From: Marinomonas piezotolerans
GTDB taxonomy: Bacteria > Pseudomonadota > Gammaproteobacteria > Pseudomonadales > Marinomonadaceae
Length of the DNA stretch: 64,000 nucleotides
Reading direction: 5' to 3'
NCBI RefSeq assembly: GCF_003362755.1
Contig: NZ_QKRA01000002.1
Span: 434,001 to 498,000 of the forward strand
Below are positions 17,233 to 25,994 of the stretch, one piece after another. The notes below the pieces were generated by a model. That model did no database searches, had not been told where the DNA came from, and worked only from the letters and a program-made list of their open reading frames with translations. Position numbers and translations under genes: made by a program. How positions within the stretch are numbered: position 1 is the first letter of the stretch; each line of letters starts with the position of its first letter.

Positions 17233-18357
17233 ATGTCTTTATTTGTAAAAGGCTTATTAACGGCTCTATTGCTGCCCACAGTAGCGTTTGCAGTTGATAG
17301 CTCCAGCTCTAATCAAGAGTCTTCGAAGTTAGAGTACTGGTTGGCAAATGAAGTCAATGATGCGGACATCGCTGCGCGCTTTCAGGACGTTGTCAGCTCT
17401 AGTCCGGTTAAGATATCTAATACGGGAGTAACTGTTACTCGGATTGCTTTAATTTACCCAAGTGCGGATCTGTCAGACTTTTGGGTACGTAATTACAAAG
17501 CACTTACGAAGCGTCTAGATGCTATTGGTGTTGACTATACCATCGATGAATTTAGCTCGCGACAAATTGAGCACGCTTTACAGACTCGCTATATCGATCA
17601 GGTGTTAGCGAATCCCGAACAGTACGACTACGTTATTTACGGCCCTTCTGAATTATATGTTCAAGCAGACAATATCCAGCGTCTGGCGCAATCTGATCAA
17701 TTTAAGTCCTATATTTGGGCGTTTCATACCCCAATGAAACGCTGGCAATATCAGCCCGATGCTTGGTTTGATTTCTCAAGCTCGGTTGGCGCTAAAGCTT
17801 TGTGTAAATTTATCGTTCAACGACTCGGCAATGAAGTTTTTTTTGCTATGAACCGAGGCATCCCAGGGATTACCGATGAGCAACGATCAGGGGATTTTAA
17901 ATCGTGTGTAAAAGAAAAGGGCGATTGGGAAAATCTCTATGAACATTTTGGCCAATACCAAGCCGGTGGTGGACGCGATGGCGCGATCTTGATTACACAG
18001 AGTTTTCCTGAGGTATCGATGCTGCATAATGCCAATACCGCGATGACGCTTGGGGCATTAGAATATCTAGAAGAGGCATCCCTAACCGATCAGCTGTATG
18101 TGACGGGCTGGGGCGGAACCGCAGCAGAAATAGAGCAAATCAAGCAAGGCAACCTTAATGCGACACTCATGCGTATGGGCGACGATGTAGGGGTTGCGAC
18201 GGCAGAAGCCATTAAATTCTCATTAGAAGGGCGCCGCTCTGAGATTCCTAAAATCTACCTTGGGCGCATTGAAGTCGTGGATGATCAGATGTCTATCGAA
18301 GAGATTGACGAGCGCACCAGAGAAGCTTTCCGCTATTCTGGCGTAGACAGTGATTGA
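17233..18357 (+). CDS. LuxP-like periplasmic autoinducer-binding-type protein
   Basis: A 374-residue exported protein (signal peptide 1-20, ending AFA) resembling Vibrio LuxP along its length, from remembered sequence: IALIYPSADLSDFWVRN, TGWGGTAAEIEQIKQGNL, LMRMGDDVG and a terminal EAFRYS all have close LuxP counterparts. Positions equivalent to AI-2-contacting Ser79, Trp82, Arg215, Thr266, Trp289 and Arg310 are kept (S81, W84, R218, T269, W293, R314), while Gln77, Asn159 and Asp267 equivalents are D79, A163 and A270. No LuxQ is adjacent; it is divergent from the RbsB-like/GGDEF-EAL pair. AAGGA precedes the ATG. Confidence 0.82.
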   Translation: MSLFVKGLLTALLLPTVAFAVDSSSSNQESSKLEYWLANEVNDADIAARFQDVVSSSPVKISNTGVTVTRIALIYPSADLSDFWVRNYKALTKRLDAIGVDYTIDEFSSRQIEHALQTRYIDQVLANPEQYDYVIYGPSELYVQADNIQRLAQSDQFKSYIWAFHTPMKRWQYQPDAWFDFSSSVGAKALCKFIVQRLGNEVFFAMNRGIPGITDEQRSGDFKSCVKEKGDWENLYEHFGQYQAGGGRDGAILITQSFPEVSMLHNANTAMTLGALEYLEEASLTDQLYVTGWGGTAAEIEQIKQGNLNATLMRMGDDVGVATAEAIKFSLEGRRSEIPKIYLGRIEVVDDQMSIEEIDERTREAFRYSGVDSD

Positions 18358-18405
18358 ACGACTAAAATGACGATGGCATTTGAGCCCAAATTTGTTTGGC
18401 CTGTA

Positions 18406-18427
18406 CGAAGGTCAAAATAGACCTTCG
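18406..18427. terminator. Hairpin at the fhs 3' end, between convergent genes
   Basis: CGAAGGTC and GACCTTCG form an eight-pair stem around AAAATA. The fhs stop codon lies inside it (18412-18414, minus strand). No clear U-tract follows on either strand, so termination is only probable. Confidence 0.4.
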
Positions 18428-20082
18428 ACGTTACCTTGGTCATTCAGACGAATACGGTTGGCAGCAGGATCTCGGGGTAGACCGGGCATGGTCATGATGT
18501 CGCCGCAAACCACAACGACAAAGCCAGCGCCCGCAGATAAGTGAACCTCCCGAATCGGAATGGTATGGCCGCTAGGAGCGCCTTTTAGAGTTGGATCGGT
18601 CGAGAAACTGTACTGTGTTTTGGCGATGCAGACTGGCAAATTTCCATAACCTGTTTCTTCTAACATAGTGAGGTGGTTGCGAATCTTTTGATCGGCAGTG
18701 ATGTCTGCCGCGCCATACAATCGCGTAGCGAGAGTGCGAACTTTATCCCACAAGCTTTCACTGTTGTCGTACAGTGCGTGGCATGATGTCGACGTCTCGG
18801 ATTGGGTAAGTTCCAACACTTGCAGGGCAAGCGCTTCGGTCCCTGCCCCGCCATCCGACCAATGGGAACAGAGTTCGGCGCGCACGCCAGAGGATTCACT
18901 GATCTCACGAATGACCGCGAGCTCAGCTTCTGAATCGGTCACAAACTGGTTGATGGCGACCAGTACAGGGACGCCAAATTGCTTCATGTTATCAATGTGT
19001 CGAACTAAATTATCGCAACCCGCACGTACCGCTTCGATGTTTTCTGTATCAAGCGCCTCCTTCGCCACACCACCATGCATTTTTAGTGCTCTAACCGTGG
19101 CCACAATGACGGCTACATCCGGGCTTAATCCAGCGCTGCGACATTTGATGTCGATGAATTTTTCGGCACCGAGGTCGGCACCGAAACCTGCTTCCGTTAC
19201 AACATAGTCGGACAGTTTCAGTGCGGTTCGTGTGGCAATGACAGAGTTGCATCCGTGGGCAATGTTGGCGAACGGTCCACCATGTACAAAAGCAGGGTTG
19301 TGTTCGAGCGTTTGCACTAAGTTGGGGGCCAGTGCTTCTTTAAGCAAAACAGACATTGGGCCCGGAGCGTTAAGTTGCTTGGCTGTGATCGGTGTGTTGT
19401 CGCGACGGTAGCCGACCACGATGTTGCCAAGCCGATGCTCTAAGTCTTTGATGTCTCGAGCGAGGCAGAAAATCGCCATCACTTCTGAGGCGACGGTGAT
19501 GTCGAAACCATCTTGGCGCGGGAAACCGTTGTTAGGGCCTCCTAGAGCGCACGTAATTTGTCGTAATGCGCGATCATTCATGTCCATCACGCGTCGCCAT
19601 ACGATTCGCCGCTGATCGAATTCTAGCTCGTTTCCCCAGTGAATATGATTGTCTATTAGAGCTGACAGTAAGTTGTGTGCGGTGCTGATCGCATGGAAGT
19701 CACCGGTAAAATGAAGATTGATGTCTTCCATTGGAACCACTTGCGCGTAGCCTCCCCCAGCGGCACCGCCTTTCATGCCAAAACAGGGGCCAAGGCTGGG
19801 TTCGCGCAAGCATGCGGACGTTGCATGGCCGAGTCGATTGAGGGCGTCGGTTAGTCCGACCGTCGTCGTTGTTTTGCCTTCCCCTGCGGGCGTGGGGGTT
19901 ATTCCGGTTACTAAGACAAGTTTGCCGTCTGATTTGTGCTCAAGTGTTTTGAGATAGGTGAGATCGACTTTTGCTTTATGACAACCAAAGGGGTGGAGTG
20001 CATCGTCGGGTAAGCCCAGCTTGTCTGCAATGTGCTGGATCGGCTTTAAGGTCGCCTGTTGGGCGATGTCGATGTCTTTCAT
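18412..20082 (-). CDS. fhs: Formate-tetrahydrofolate ligase
   Basis: A 556-residue cytosolic enzyme making 10-formyl-THF from formate, ATP and tetrahydrofolate. The P-loop is [16 protein letters not shown] near residue 63, followed by the [24 protein letters not shown] signature region split here as LREPSLGP and [14 protein letters not shown] 20082 is used: GAGGTG lies six bases upstream and the length matches the family (about 556); a GTG nine bases upstream is in frame. It is monocistronic, after the SPFH/NfeD pair and its terminator. Confidence 0.95.
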   Translation of the reverse strand: MKDIDIAQQATLKPIQHIADKLGLPDDALHPFGCHKAKVDLTYLKTLEHKSDGKLVLVTGITPTPAGEGKTTTTVGLTDALNRLGHATSACLREPSLGPCFGMKGGAAGGGYAQVVPMEDINLHFTGDFHAISTAHNLLSALIDNHIHWGNELEFDQRRIVWRRVMDMNDRALRQITCALGGPNNGFPRQDGFDITVASEVMAIFCLARDIKDLEHRLGNIVVGYRRDNTPITAKQLNAPGPMSVLLKEALAPNLVQTLEHNPAFVHGGPFANIAHGCNSVIATRTALKLSDYVVTEAGFGADLGAEKFIDIKCRSAGLSPDVAVIVATVRALKMHGGVAKEALDTENIEAVRAGCDNLVRHIDNMKQFGVPVLVAINQFVTDSEAELAVIREISESSGVRAELCSHWSDGGAGTEALALQVLELTQSETSTSCHALYDNSESLWDKVRTLATRLYGAADITADQKIRNHLTMLEETGYGNLPVCIAKTQYSFSTDPTLKGAPSGHTIPIREVHLSAGAGFVVVVCGDIMTMPGLPRDPAANRIRLNDQGNVEGLF

Positions 20083-20199
20083 GGTGCACACCTCTACTAC
20101 TACGTCAGCTGGACAATAAAAGTTTTAGTGTAGTGCACTGAAATGAAGCTTGCCTAATCCGTTGACCAAGGAGAGTGTATTGCGGGCAGTGGACTCAAT

Positions 20200-20221
20200 A
20201 AAAGGAGCATGTCGCTCCTTT
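20200..20221 (-). terminator. Terminator of the SPFH-NfeD operon
   Basis: Read on the minus strand, GGAGC and GCTCC form the core, extended by A/T pairs (AAAGGAGC...GCTCCTTT), and the stem runs into TTTTATTG. It lies 12 bases after the nfeD-like stop codon and is a plausible intrinsic terminator. Confidence 0.65.
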
Positions 20222-20232
20222 GTATCTAGGCT

Positions 20233-20694
20233 CTACGGTGTCTCTTTTGCTTGTATAAAAAGCTCGCCGACCTGCAAGTTAACGACTTCGACCTGAGTAC
20301 TTTTGGCGATGGGCTCGCTGCTTATTAAACGCCATTCAATGCCCGAGAAGCGATAGGTCACTTGTTTGTCAGGAGCGACGTCTTCAGGTAGGACAAAAGT
20401 GTGGCCGATAAGGTCGCTATTAACGGTTTTATGCTCGGATGTTTGCTGTGCACGTTTCATGATCGGCCACAGAACGATGCTTGTCAGCAGCGTGAAAATG
20501 GTGGTGGCGATTAACGCCCATTGCCACGTCGTGGGAATCCATTCCATGTACATGGACAAAGATGTGAGCAGCAATCCGAGCCCTGCAAACAGCAGCACAA
20601 AGGTGCTGATGCCCAATACTAAGACTTCGATGGCGAGCAGCACCAGCCCGAGTATGGCGAGTGCTTCAACGAGGTAAGTGGCTATAAAGTTCAT
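20233..20694 (-). CDS. NfeD-family membrane protein
   Basis: A 153-residue membrane protein with three or four hydrophobic helices (about 8-28, 30-50, 56-76) and a C-terminal OB-fold-like domain (about 90-150). This is the short NfeD type found next to SPFH genes (E. coli YbbK/QmcA-YbbJ arrangement). It directly follows the SPFH gene with a one-base overlap. It probably works with it in membrane organisation; the exact role is unknown. Confidence 0.82.
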   Translation of the reverse strand: MNFIATYLVEALAILGLVLLAIEVLVLGISTFVLLFAGLGLLLTSLSMYMEWIPTTWQWALIATTIFTLLTSIVLWPIMKRAQQTSEHKTVNSDLIGHTFVLPEDVAPDKQVTYRFSGIEWRLISSEPIAKSTQVEVVNLQVGELFIQAKETP

Positions 20695-21641
20695 TACGCG
20701 CGCTTATTCAGTTGATTGATGATGGATGTGGCTTGAGCGACGAGTGAGCTGGCATCCGTAGCATTATCCGGCAAAATGACCAATGACGACTCTTTAGCAA
20801 TGGCGTGTTTGGCTTCAATCGCTTTAGTGGCCAGATCTAATTGAATCGCTTTTTGACCGTTTTCGGTATTTGCGGATTCACCTACGGTACGGAGCGCTTC
20901 TGCTTGGGCGTCTGCAACGGCGATGATGGCTTTGGCCTCACCTTCCGCTCGCAGCACTTGTTCTGCTTTATCCGCTTCCGCCGATAGGACAACCGATTGT
21001 TTTTGGCCTTCGGCGCGGTTGATGGCTGCTTGACGATCACCTTCGGATTCTAATATTTGCGCACGTTTGACTCGCTCGGCTTTCATCTGCGCTTCCATGG
21101 CTTCCATGACCGATTGCGGCGGGATGATGTCTTTGATTTCGTAGCGCAGTACTTGAATACCCCAAGGTCCAGCCGCTTCGTTAATGGCAGACACAATGTT
21201 TGTGTTCAGAGCATCACGTTCTTCGAAGGTTTTATCTAATTCCATCTTACCTAATTCAGAGCGCATTGTTGTTTGTGATAATTGCGTCACGGCAAAGACA
21301 TAATCGTCCACGCCGTATGTCGCTTTGTAAGGGTCTAGTACGCGGAAATACAACACGCCATCTACGTGTAGGGAAATATTGTCTTTGGTGATTGCTCCTT
21401 GCTTGGGCACGTCAACGGCTTGTTCTTTGAGAGATCGGTCTGCTCCGACGCGATCAATAAACGGAATTAGAAAGTTTAAGCCCGCTTCTTTTGTTGAACG
21501 GTATTTGCCAAAGCGCTCGATCAAATAGGCGCGGTTTTGCGGCACAAAAATGATCGATGATTTAAGTAAAATGATGGCGAAAATTAACAGTGCGACAGGC
21601 ACGGTAAGAACGTTATTAAGTATTAGTGAGACGATATCCAT
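20694..21641 (-). CDS. SPFH/band-7 (stomatin/QmcA-like) membrane protein
   Basis: A 315-residue protein with one N-terminal membrane helix (about 12-32) and a band-7 domain from FVPQNRAYLIERFGKY to PPQSVMEAMEAQMKAER, followed by a long Ala/Glu-rich coiled coil (about 190-270). It corresponds to bacterial QmcA/stomatin-like proteins, which form membrane microdomains and pair with NfeD proteins. It is first in a two-gene operon with the nfeD-like gene. Confidence 0.88.
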   Translation of the reverse strand: MDIVSLILNNVLTVPVALLIFAIILLKSSIIFVPQNRAYLIERFGKYRSTKEAGLNFLIPFIDRVGADRSLKEQAVDVPKQGAITKDNISLHVDGVLYFRVLDPYKATYGVDDYVFAVTQLSQTTMRSELGKMELDKTFEERDALNTNIVSAINEAAGPWGIQVLRYEIKDIIPPQSVMEAMEAQMKAERVKRAQILESEGDRQAAINRAEGQKQSVVLSAEADKAEQVLRAEGEAKAIIAVADAQAEALRTVGESANTENGQKAIQLDLATKAIEAKHAIAKESSLVILPDNATDASSLVAQATSIINQLNKRA

Positions 21642-21785
21642 AGCGTTTATTCTATCCTAGTTTGATGTTTGACCAATCGAAGTGTACTGCGCTTGTTGTT
21701 GCAATGATAGCGCTCCCTTGTCTGATGGTGCATCTTCCACATTACCCTTTCAAAGGTCTTTATTGGAGTGGTGGAAAAGGGCGTT

Positions 21786-22628
21786 TTAACTCGCTGTAAC
21801 CGCTAATGTGCGTTGTCCTTGCACGGTGACACGATGCAGCTTTCTAGGCGCATCTCCGTAATCGGTGACCGCGTAGTGCTGAGTGATGCGATTGTCCCAT
21901 ATGACGATGTCACCCACTTGCCAAGTGTGGCGCATTTGAAACTCGGGTTGTCTTGCCAGCTGAAATAACTCATCAAGTAACGCTTGGCTATCGGTGTCAC
22001 TGAGACCGTCAATATGCCGAGTGAATTGCTCATTGATGAAGAGTGAGTGTTCTCCCGTTTCAGGGTGTTGTGCAATTAAAGGGTGATGTACAGGAGGGAA
22101 GTCTCGGCTTTTTTGCGTGACCACACTCTCGCCTTCAGGAGTCGTATGATCGTAGCGACTGCCCGCAAAAGCATGTAGCTGGTGGCACGCCTGCTGCCCA
22201 GTTAATTGCTCGCGTAGTGAGCTGGGCAAGCTTTCTAATACCGCGCCCATATTGCACCATAAGGTATCTCCACCTTGATCGGGTAAATGCTGGGCGTGCA
22301 GAATCGAGCATTTTGGCGGAGCCGACTGAAAGGTCATATCCGTATGCCAGAAGCTTTCTCCCGGGGGATTGCCTGGTGCTGTCTCAATCACCACAATTTG
22401 AGGGTAACCCACGACGTGAGGGAAGAAGGGATGTGGGGGCTCTAACTCGCCAAACCGTTTTCCAAATTTCAAGTGTTCTGCGGGCGTGAGTTGTTGCTTT
22501 GGCACGACCAAGACTTTGTATTCCAAAAACGCCTGATACAGTTGCGTAAATTCATCATCTGTGAGGGCATTTAACGAAAGGCCATCTAGGCGCGCACCGA
22601 TATGAGGGCTTAACGGAGTGAGAGTCAT
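21786..22628 (-). CDS. TauD/TfdA-family alpha-ketoglutarate-dependent dioxygenase
   Basis: A 280-residue Fe(II)/2-oxoglutarate dioxygenase. The iron ligands are visible: the HxD motif in FWHTDMTF (about residues 95-97) and the distal His in KLHRVTV, whose neighbouring Arg would bind 2-oxoglutarate. The stretch PDQGGDTLW is shared with TauD. Taurine is one possible substrate, but no tauABC is adjacent; the gene lies near a pirin gene and an amino-acid importer. Length equals TauD (about 283). Confidence 0.82.
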   Translation of the reverse strand: MTLTPLSPHIGARLDGLSLNALTDDEFTQLYQAFLEYKVLVVPKQQLTPAEHLKFGKRFGELEPPHPFFPHVVGYPQIVVIETAPGNPPGESFWHTDMTFQSAPPKCSILHAQHLPDQGGDTLWCNMGAVLESLPSSLREQLTGQQACHQLHAFAGSRYDHTTPEGESVVTQKSRDFPPVHHPLIAQHPETGEHSLFINEQFTRHIDGLSDTDSQALLDELFQLARQPEFQMRHTWQVGDIVIWDNRITQHYAVTDYGDAPRKLHRVTVQGQRTLAVTAS

Positions 22629-22664
22629 AACGATCCCTTCTAAGTATCCATTGAATTTGCAGTG

Positions 22665-23561
22665 TTAGTTAGGCAGTGGAATGTAGTCATGCTCATCGCC
22701 TGGTACGATGGGGAAATTGCCTTGTTGCCAATTTTGTTTTGCTTGCTCTATTAAGGACTTGTTGCTGGCGACAAAGTTCCAGTCCATATAGCGGGTACCA
22801 AGCGTTTCTCCGCCGACTAAGACAATAACGCTGTCTTCCCGTGCCGTTACTTCAATGTCAGGTTGATCAGTCAGAATGACCATGGTCTGGGCGTCAATAG
22901 GATCTCCCATTAATTCAAGCTGTCCATTGACGAGATACAGACCACGCTCTGCAGCATGAGGCAGGGTCAATGTTTGGCCTGCTTTGAGCTTCGCTTCACA
23001 ATAGAGTGTCGGTGAGTAGGTTTTAACGGGTGAGACCACATCATACGCTTCGCCCATCATCACGCGAACAGGGACACCCTGCACTTCGGTGCGTGGTAGT
23101 TGGCGTTGTTCATATGAATAAAACTCTGGGTCGATTTGTTCTTGAGCTTGAGGCAAAGCGAGCCATAGCTGTAAACCATGAACATGATTGTTGGCTGCTT
23201 TTGTTTCAGGGCGTTGGCGCTCGGAATGCGTGATGCCTTTACCGGAGACCATCAGATTAATATCACCCGGTACGATACGCGCCGTGTTGCCGAGCGAATC
23301 ACGATGGAGCATTTCTCCTTCGAATAGATAGGTCACGGTAGCTAAGCCAATATGGGGGTGGGGGGGTACGTCTACGCCGTCGCCGGGAGAAAACGAGGCA
23401 GGGCCGATATGATCAAAAAAGACCCAAGGTCCAACGCTACGACACTTACGAGTGGGTAGCGAGCGTTTGACGGTAAATCCACCCAGATCTTTTTCTTTTG
23501 GCGTTAACACAATTTTGATGGCGGCATAGGGGGAAGAGATTGGTGTCATTTCGTGATTCAT
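22665..23561 (-). CDS. Pirin-family protein
   Basis: A 298-residue bicupin of the pirin family. The N-terminal cupin carries the metal-binding pattern HPHIGLATVTYLFEG and GKGITHSERQ, supplying the His and Glu ligands; the C-terminal cupin follows from about 180. Bacterial pirins include quercetin 2,3-dioxygenase-like enzymes and regulators of metabolism. It is upstream of the dioxygenase on the same strand (36-base gap), so the two may be cotranscribed. Confidence 0.85.
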   Translation of the reverse strand: MNHEMTPISSPYAAIKIVLTPKEKDLGGFTVKRSLPTRKCRSVGPWVFFDHIGPASFSPGDGVDVPPHPHIGLATVTYLFEGEMLHRDSLGNTARIVPGDINLMVSGKGITHSERQRPETKAANNHVHGLQLWLALPQAQEQIDPEFYSYEQRQLPRTEVQGVPVRVMMGEAYDVVSPVKTYSPTLYCEAKLKAGQTLTLPHAAERGLYLVNGQLELMGDPIDAQTMVILTDQPDIEVTAREDSVIVLVGGETLGTRYMDWNFVASNKSLIEQAKQNWQQGNFPIVPGDEHDYIPLPN

Positions 23562-23879
23562 CTAAAGGCTCCTTTTAGAGTGAAACTGCAGTGGCTCTGA
23601 ATGTGATACTGCTAAAACGGGTATTGCCTGTCCAGTAGCGTTTGGAATGTGCAGTTTTGGTGCATCATTAAGTGCTCATGCTTTACGAGTAGGCGCATAG
23701 AAAATTGACTTATTGGTCAAATACTTAGCGTCTTTATCAGCGTAGTTTAGGGAAAAAGCTATAGAGGATTGGTACTTACGTCTCAGTCTAAGAGATATTA
23801 GAAACTAACGTTTCATTTTGGCATGGGTGTTGCAAATATCGTTTCACAGTTGACCAAAAATGAAACGAGGAACCCAATA
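23562..23879. promoter_or_regulatory. 318-base divergent intergenic region, pirin/amino-acid importer
   Basis: This gap must hold the promoters of pirin (minus) and the importer (plus). I could not pick convincing -35/-10 pairs. Its notable content is the inverted repeat just before the binding-protein gene, listed separately. Confidence 0.4.
23809..23867 (+). promoter_or_regulatory. Leader hairpin with two alternative 5' arms before the importer operon
   Basis: CGTTTCATTTTGG (23809-23821) pairs with CCAAAAATGAAACG (23854-23867) apart from one extra A. A second copy of CGTTTCA at 23840-23846 can instead pair with TGAAACG (23861-23867), giving a 14-base loop. The 3' arm runs into the Shine-Dalgarno (GAGGAA) of the gene at 23880. 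Mutually exclusive folds next to a ribosome site suggest control of translation; this is inference. Confidence 0.5.
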
Positions 23880-24674
23880 ATGAAAGCGATTAAAAAACTG
23901 CTAACGAAAACTTTGCTAGCGACCGCATGTGTGACGGCTGCCATGACTGCTACAGCGGATGTATTGAGTGATATTAAATCACGCGATGAAATACGTATTG
24001 CGGTGCCACAAGACTTTCCTCCGTTCGGCTCTGTGGGTGCCGATTTGAAACCTCAAGGTATCGATGTGGATATGGCGAACTACATTGCCGACCAAATGGG
24101 AGTGGATTTAACGATTGTCCCTGTCACCAGTGCAAACCGTATTCCTTACCTTCAGACCAAAAAAGTAGACTTGGTGATTTCCAGCTTGGGTAAAAATCCA
24201 GAGCGTCAAAAGGCAATCGACTTTTCAACGCCTTACGCACCTTTCTTTTTAGGTGTCTTCGGGGAGAAGAGTGTCCAAGCACCTAACTTGGCTGCTTTAT
24301 CAGGTAAAACCGTAGGCGTTACGCGTGGTTCGGTGGAAGACTTAGAGCTTGAGCGAAATGCTCCTAGCGATATCAATATTCAACGATTTGAAGACAACAA
24401 TACAACGCTAACCGCGTACTTAACTGGCCAAGTTAATTTGATTGCGACCGGTAACTTAGTGGCGACTGAGATTGCGAAGCGTAAACCTGCTCGTGCACCA
24501 GAAGCGAAATTCATGCTGAAAGACTCTCCTTGTTACATCGGCATGGCGAAAGGTGAAGCTGCGCTACAAGCTGAAGTGAATGCGATCATTGCTAAAGCCT
24601 TGGCAGAAGGTAAGTTGAACGATATTTCGATGAAATGGTTAAAAGCTCCTTTACCACAAGGTTTCGGTGCCTAA
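23880..24674 (+). CDS. Amino-acid ABC transporter periplasmic binding protein (SBP family 3)
   Basis: A 264-residue periplasmic protein for a polar-amino-acid importer. ATG 23880 begins a clear signal peptide (1-27, ending ATA) and has GAGGAA upstream; the longer frame from 23823 adds 19 residues with no export sense. The SBP3 core reads IRIAVPQDFPPFG, then GIDVDMANYIAD and LVISSLGKNPERQKAIDFS. Two permeases and an ATPase follow in order. The ligand could be any amino acid or related compound. Confidence 0.88.
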   Translation: MKAIKKLLTKTLLATACVTAAMTATADVLSDIKSRDEIRIAVPQDFPPFGSVGADLKPQGIDVDMANYIADQMGVDLTIVPVTSANRIPYLQTKKVDLVISSLGKNPERQKAIDFSTPYAPFFLGVFGEKSVQAPNLAALSGKTVGVTRGSVEDLELERNAPSDINIQRFEDNNTTLTAYLTGQVNLIATGNLVATEIAKRKPARAPEAKFMLKDSPCYIGMAKGEAALQAEVNAIIAKALAEGKLNDISMKWLKAPLPQGFGA

Positions 24675-24684
24675 GGCGTAGCAT

Positions 24685-25347
24685 ATGCTGAATTTTTCAG
24701 ACCTTCTACCTTATACCGATGTGTTTCTGGGTGGTCTTGCGACCACCCTGCAACTCACGTTGTTGACGACGGTATTAGGCGTAATCGTAGGTACGCTATG
24801 CGCGTCGATACGACAGTACGGTAATAAACCCAGTCAACGCGCTGTGGCAGCGTATGTCGAGTTAATTCGCAACACACCGTTTATCGTACAGTTGTTCTTT
24901 ATTTTCTTTGGCTTACCATCCATTGGTTTGTTGTTAACACCGTGGCAAGCCAGTGTGATTGCATTGACCATTAACTTAGGGGCGTACAGCACAGAAATCA
25001 TTCGTGCGGGATTGAGCAATATTCCTAAGGGTCAATGGGAAGCAGCTAAAGTACTCGGTATGAACTTTCGCCAGACGTTAGTGCGAGTTGTATTTACACC
25101 AGCGTTTGAGAAGATTTATCCCGCTTTGACCAGTCAATGCATCATTGTGATGTTGGGGTCTGCGGTGCTGTCTCAGATCTCAGTGCAAGACCTCACCTAC
25201 GCTGCCAACCTAGTGCAATCGCGTAATTTCCGTGCCTTTGAGAGCTATGTCGTCACAGCTCTGATGTATTTAGGGCTGGCGATGTTAATGCGCTATATCT
25301 TTGGCCTAATTGGTAAGCGCGTCTTCGCCTTTCGGGAGGCTTCATGA
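24685..25347 (+). CDS. Polar amino-acid ABC transporter permease 1
   Basis: A 220-residue HisM/GlnP-type permease with about five helices. It has the family motifs YVELIRNTPFIVQLFF and the cytoplasmic EAA loop GQWEAAKVLGMNFRQTLVRVV, which docks on the ATPase. It starts 10 bases after the binding-protein gene and overlaps the second permease by four bases (ATGA). It probably forms a heterodimer with that protein. Confidence 0.88.
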   Translation: MLNFSDLLPYTDVFLGGLATTLQLTLLTTVLGVIVGTLCASIRQYGNKPSQRAVAAYVELIRNTPFIVQLFFIFFGLPSIGLLLTPWQASVIALTINLGAYSTEIIRAGLSNIPKGQWEAAKVLGMNFRQTLVRVVFTPAFEKIYPALTSQCIIVMLGSAVLSQISVQDLTYAANLVQSRNFRAFESYVVTALMYLGLAMLMRYIFGLIGKRVFAFREAS

Positions 25348-25994
25348 TTGAGTTTTCGAACTGGGACATTCTGCGTAACCTGTTGTTTGCGATGCAGTGG
25401 ACCATTTTATTGTCATTGATCGCGTTTATCAGTGGCACGAGTGTCGCGCTCGGATTGACGGCCGTGCGCTTGACACGCAACCCTGTGATGACGCGCTTTG
25501 TTAAAGTCTACGTGGAGTTGTTTCAAGGTACGCCGCTGTTAATGCAGATGTTTTTGTGCTTCTTCGGCTTATCCATGATTGGTTATGAAATCTCTGCTTG
25601 GGGAGCGGCAATCTTGTCGCTGACTCTGTTTACCAGTGCATTTTTGGTAGAGATCTGGCGTGGTTGTATCGATACGCTACCAAAAGGTCAATGGGAGGCG
25701 AGTCGCGTATTGGGGTTGAGTTTTTTACAGACTCTGCGTCATGTGATCTTGCCTCAAGCCACACGGGTGGCGTTTGCGCCAACGGTGGGCTTTTCCGTGC
25801 AAGTAGTAAAAGGTACGGCCTTGGCTTCAGTCATTGGTTTTGTCGAGTTGACCAAAGCCGGCACTATGCTAAACAACGCTACGTTTGAACCGTTTAAAGT
25901 ATTTGCTTTTGTTGCATTACTCTATTTCGCCTTGTGTTACCCGCTGTCCCTATGCAGCAAGTATTTGGAGAAGAAATACCATGTCGCTCGTTAA
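25344..25994 (+). CDS. Polar amino-acid ABC transporter permease 2
   Basis: A 216-residue permease homologous to the preceding one, with YVELFQGTPLLMQMFL and the EAA loop KGQWEASRVLGLSFLQTLRHVI. It overlaps the upstream gene by four bases and the ATPase by 14, typical of a tightly coupled importer operon. Confidence 0.88.
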   Translation: MIEFSNWDILRNLLFAMQWTILLSLIAFISGTSVALGLTAVRLTRNPVMTRFVKVYVELFQGTPLLMQMFLCFFGLSMIGYEISAWGAAILSLTLFTSAFLVEIWRGCIDTLPKGQWEASRVLGLSFLQTLRHVILPQATRVAFAPTVGFSVQVVKGTALASVIGFVELTKAGTMLNNATFEPFKVFAFVALLYFALCYPLSLCSKYLEKKYHVAR

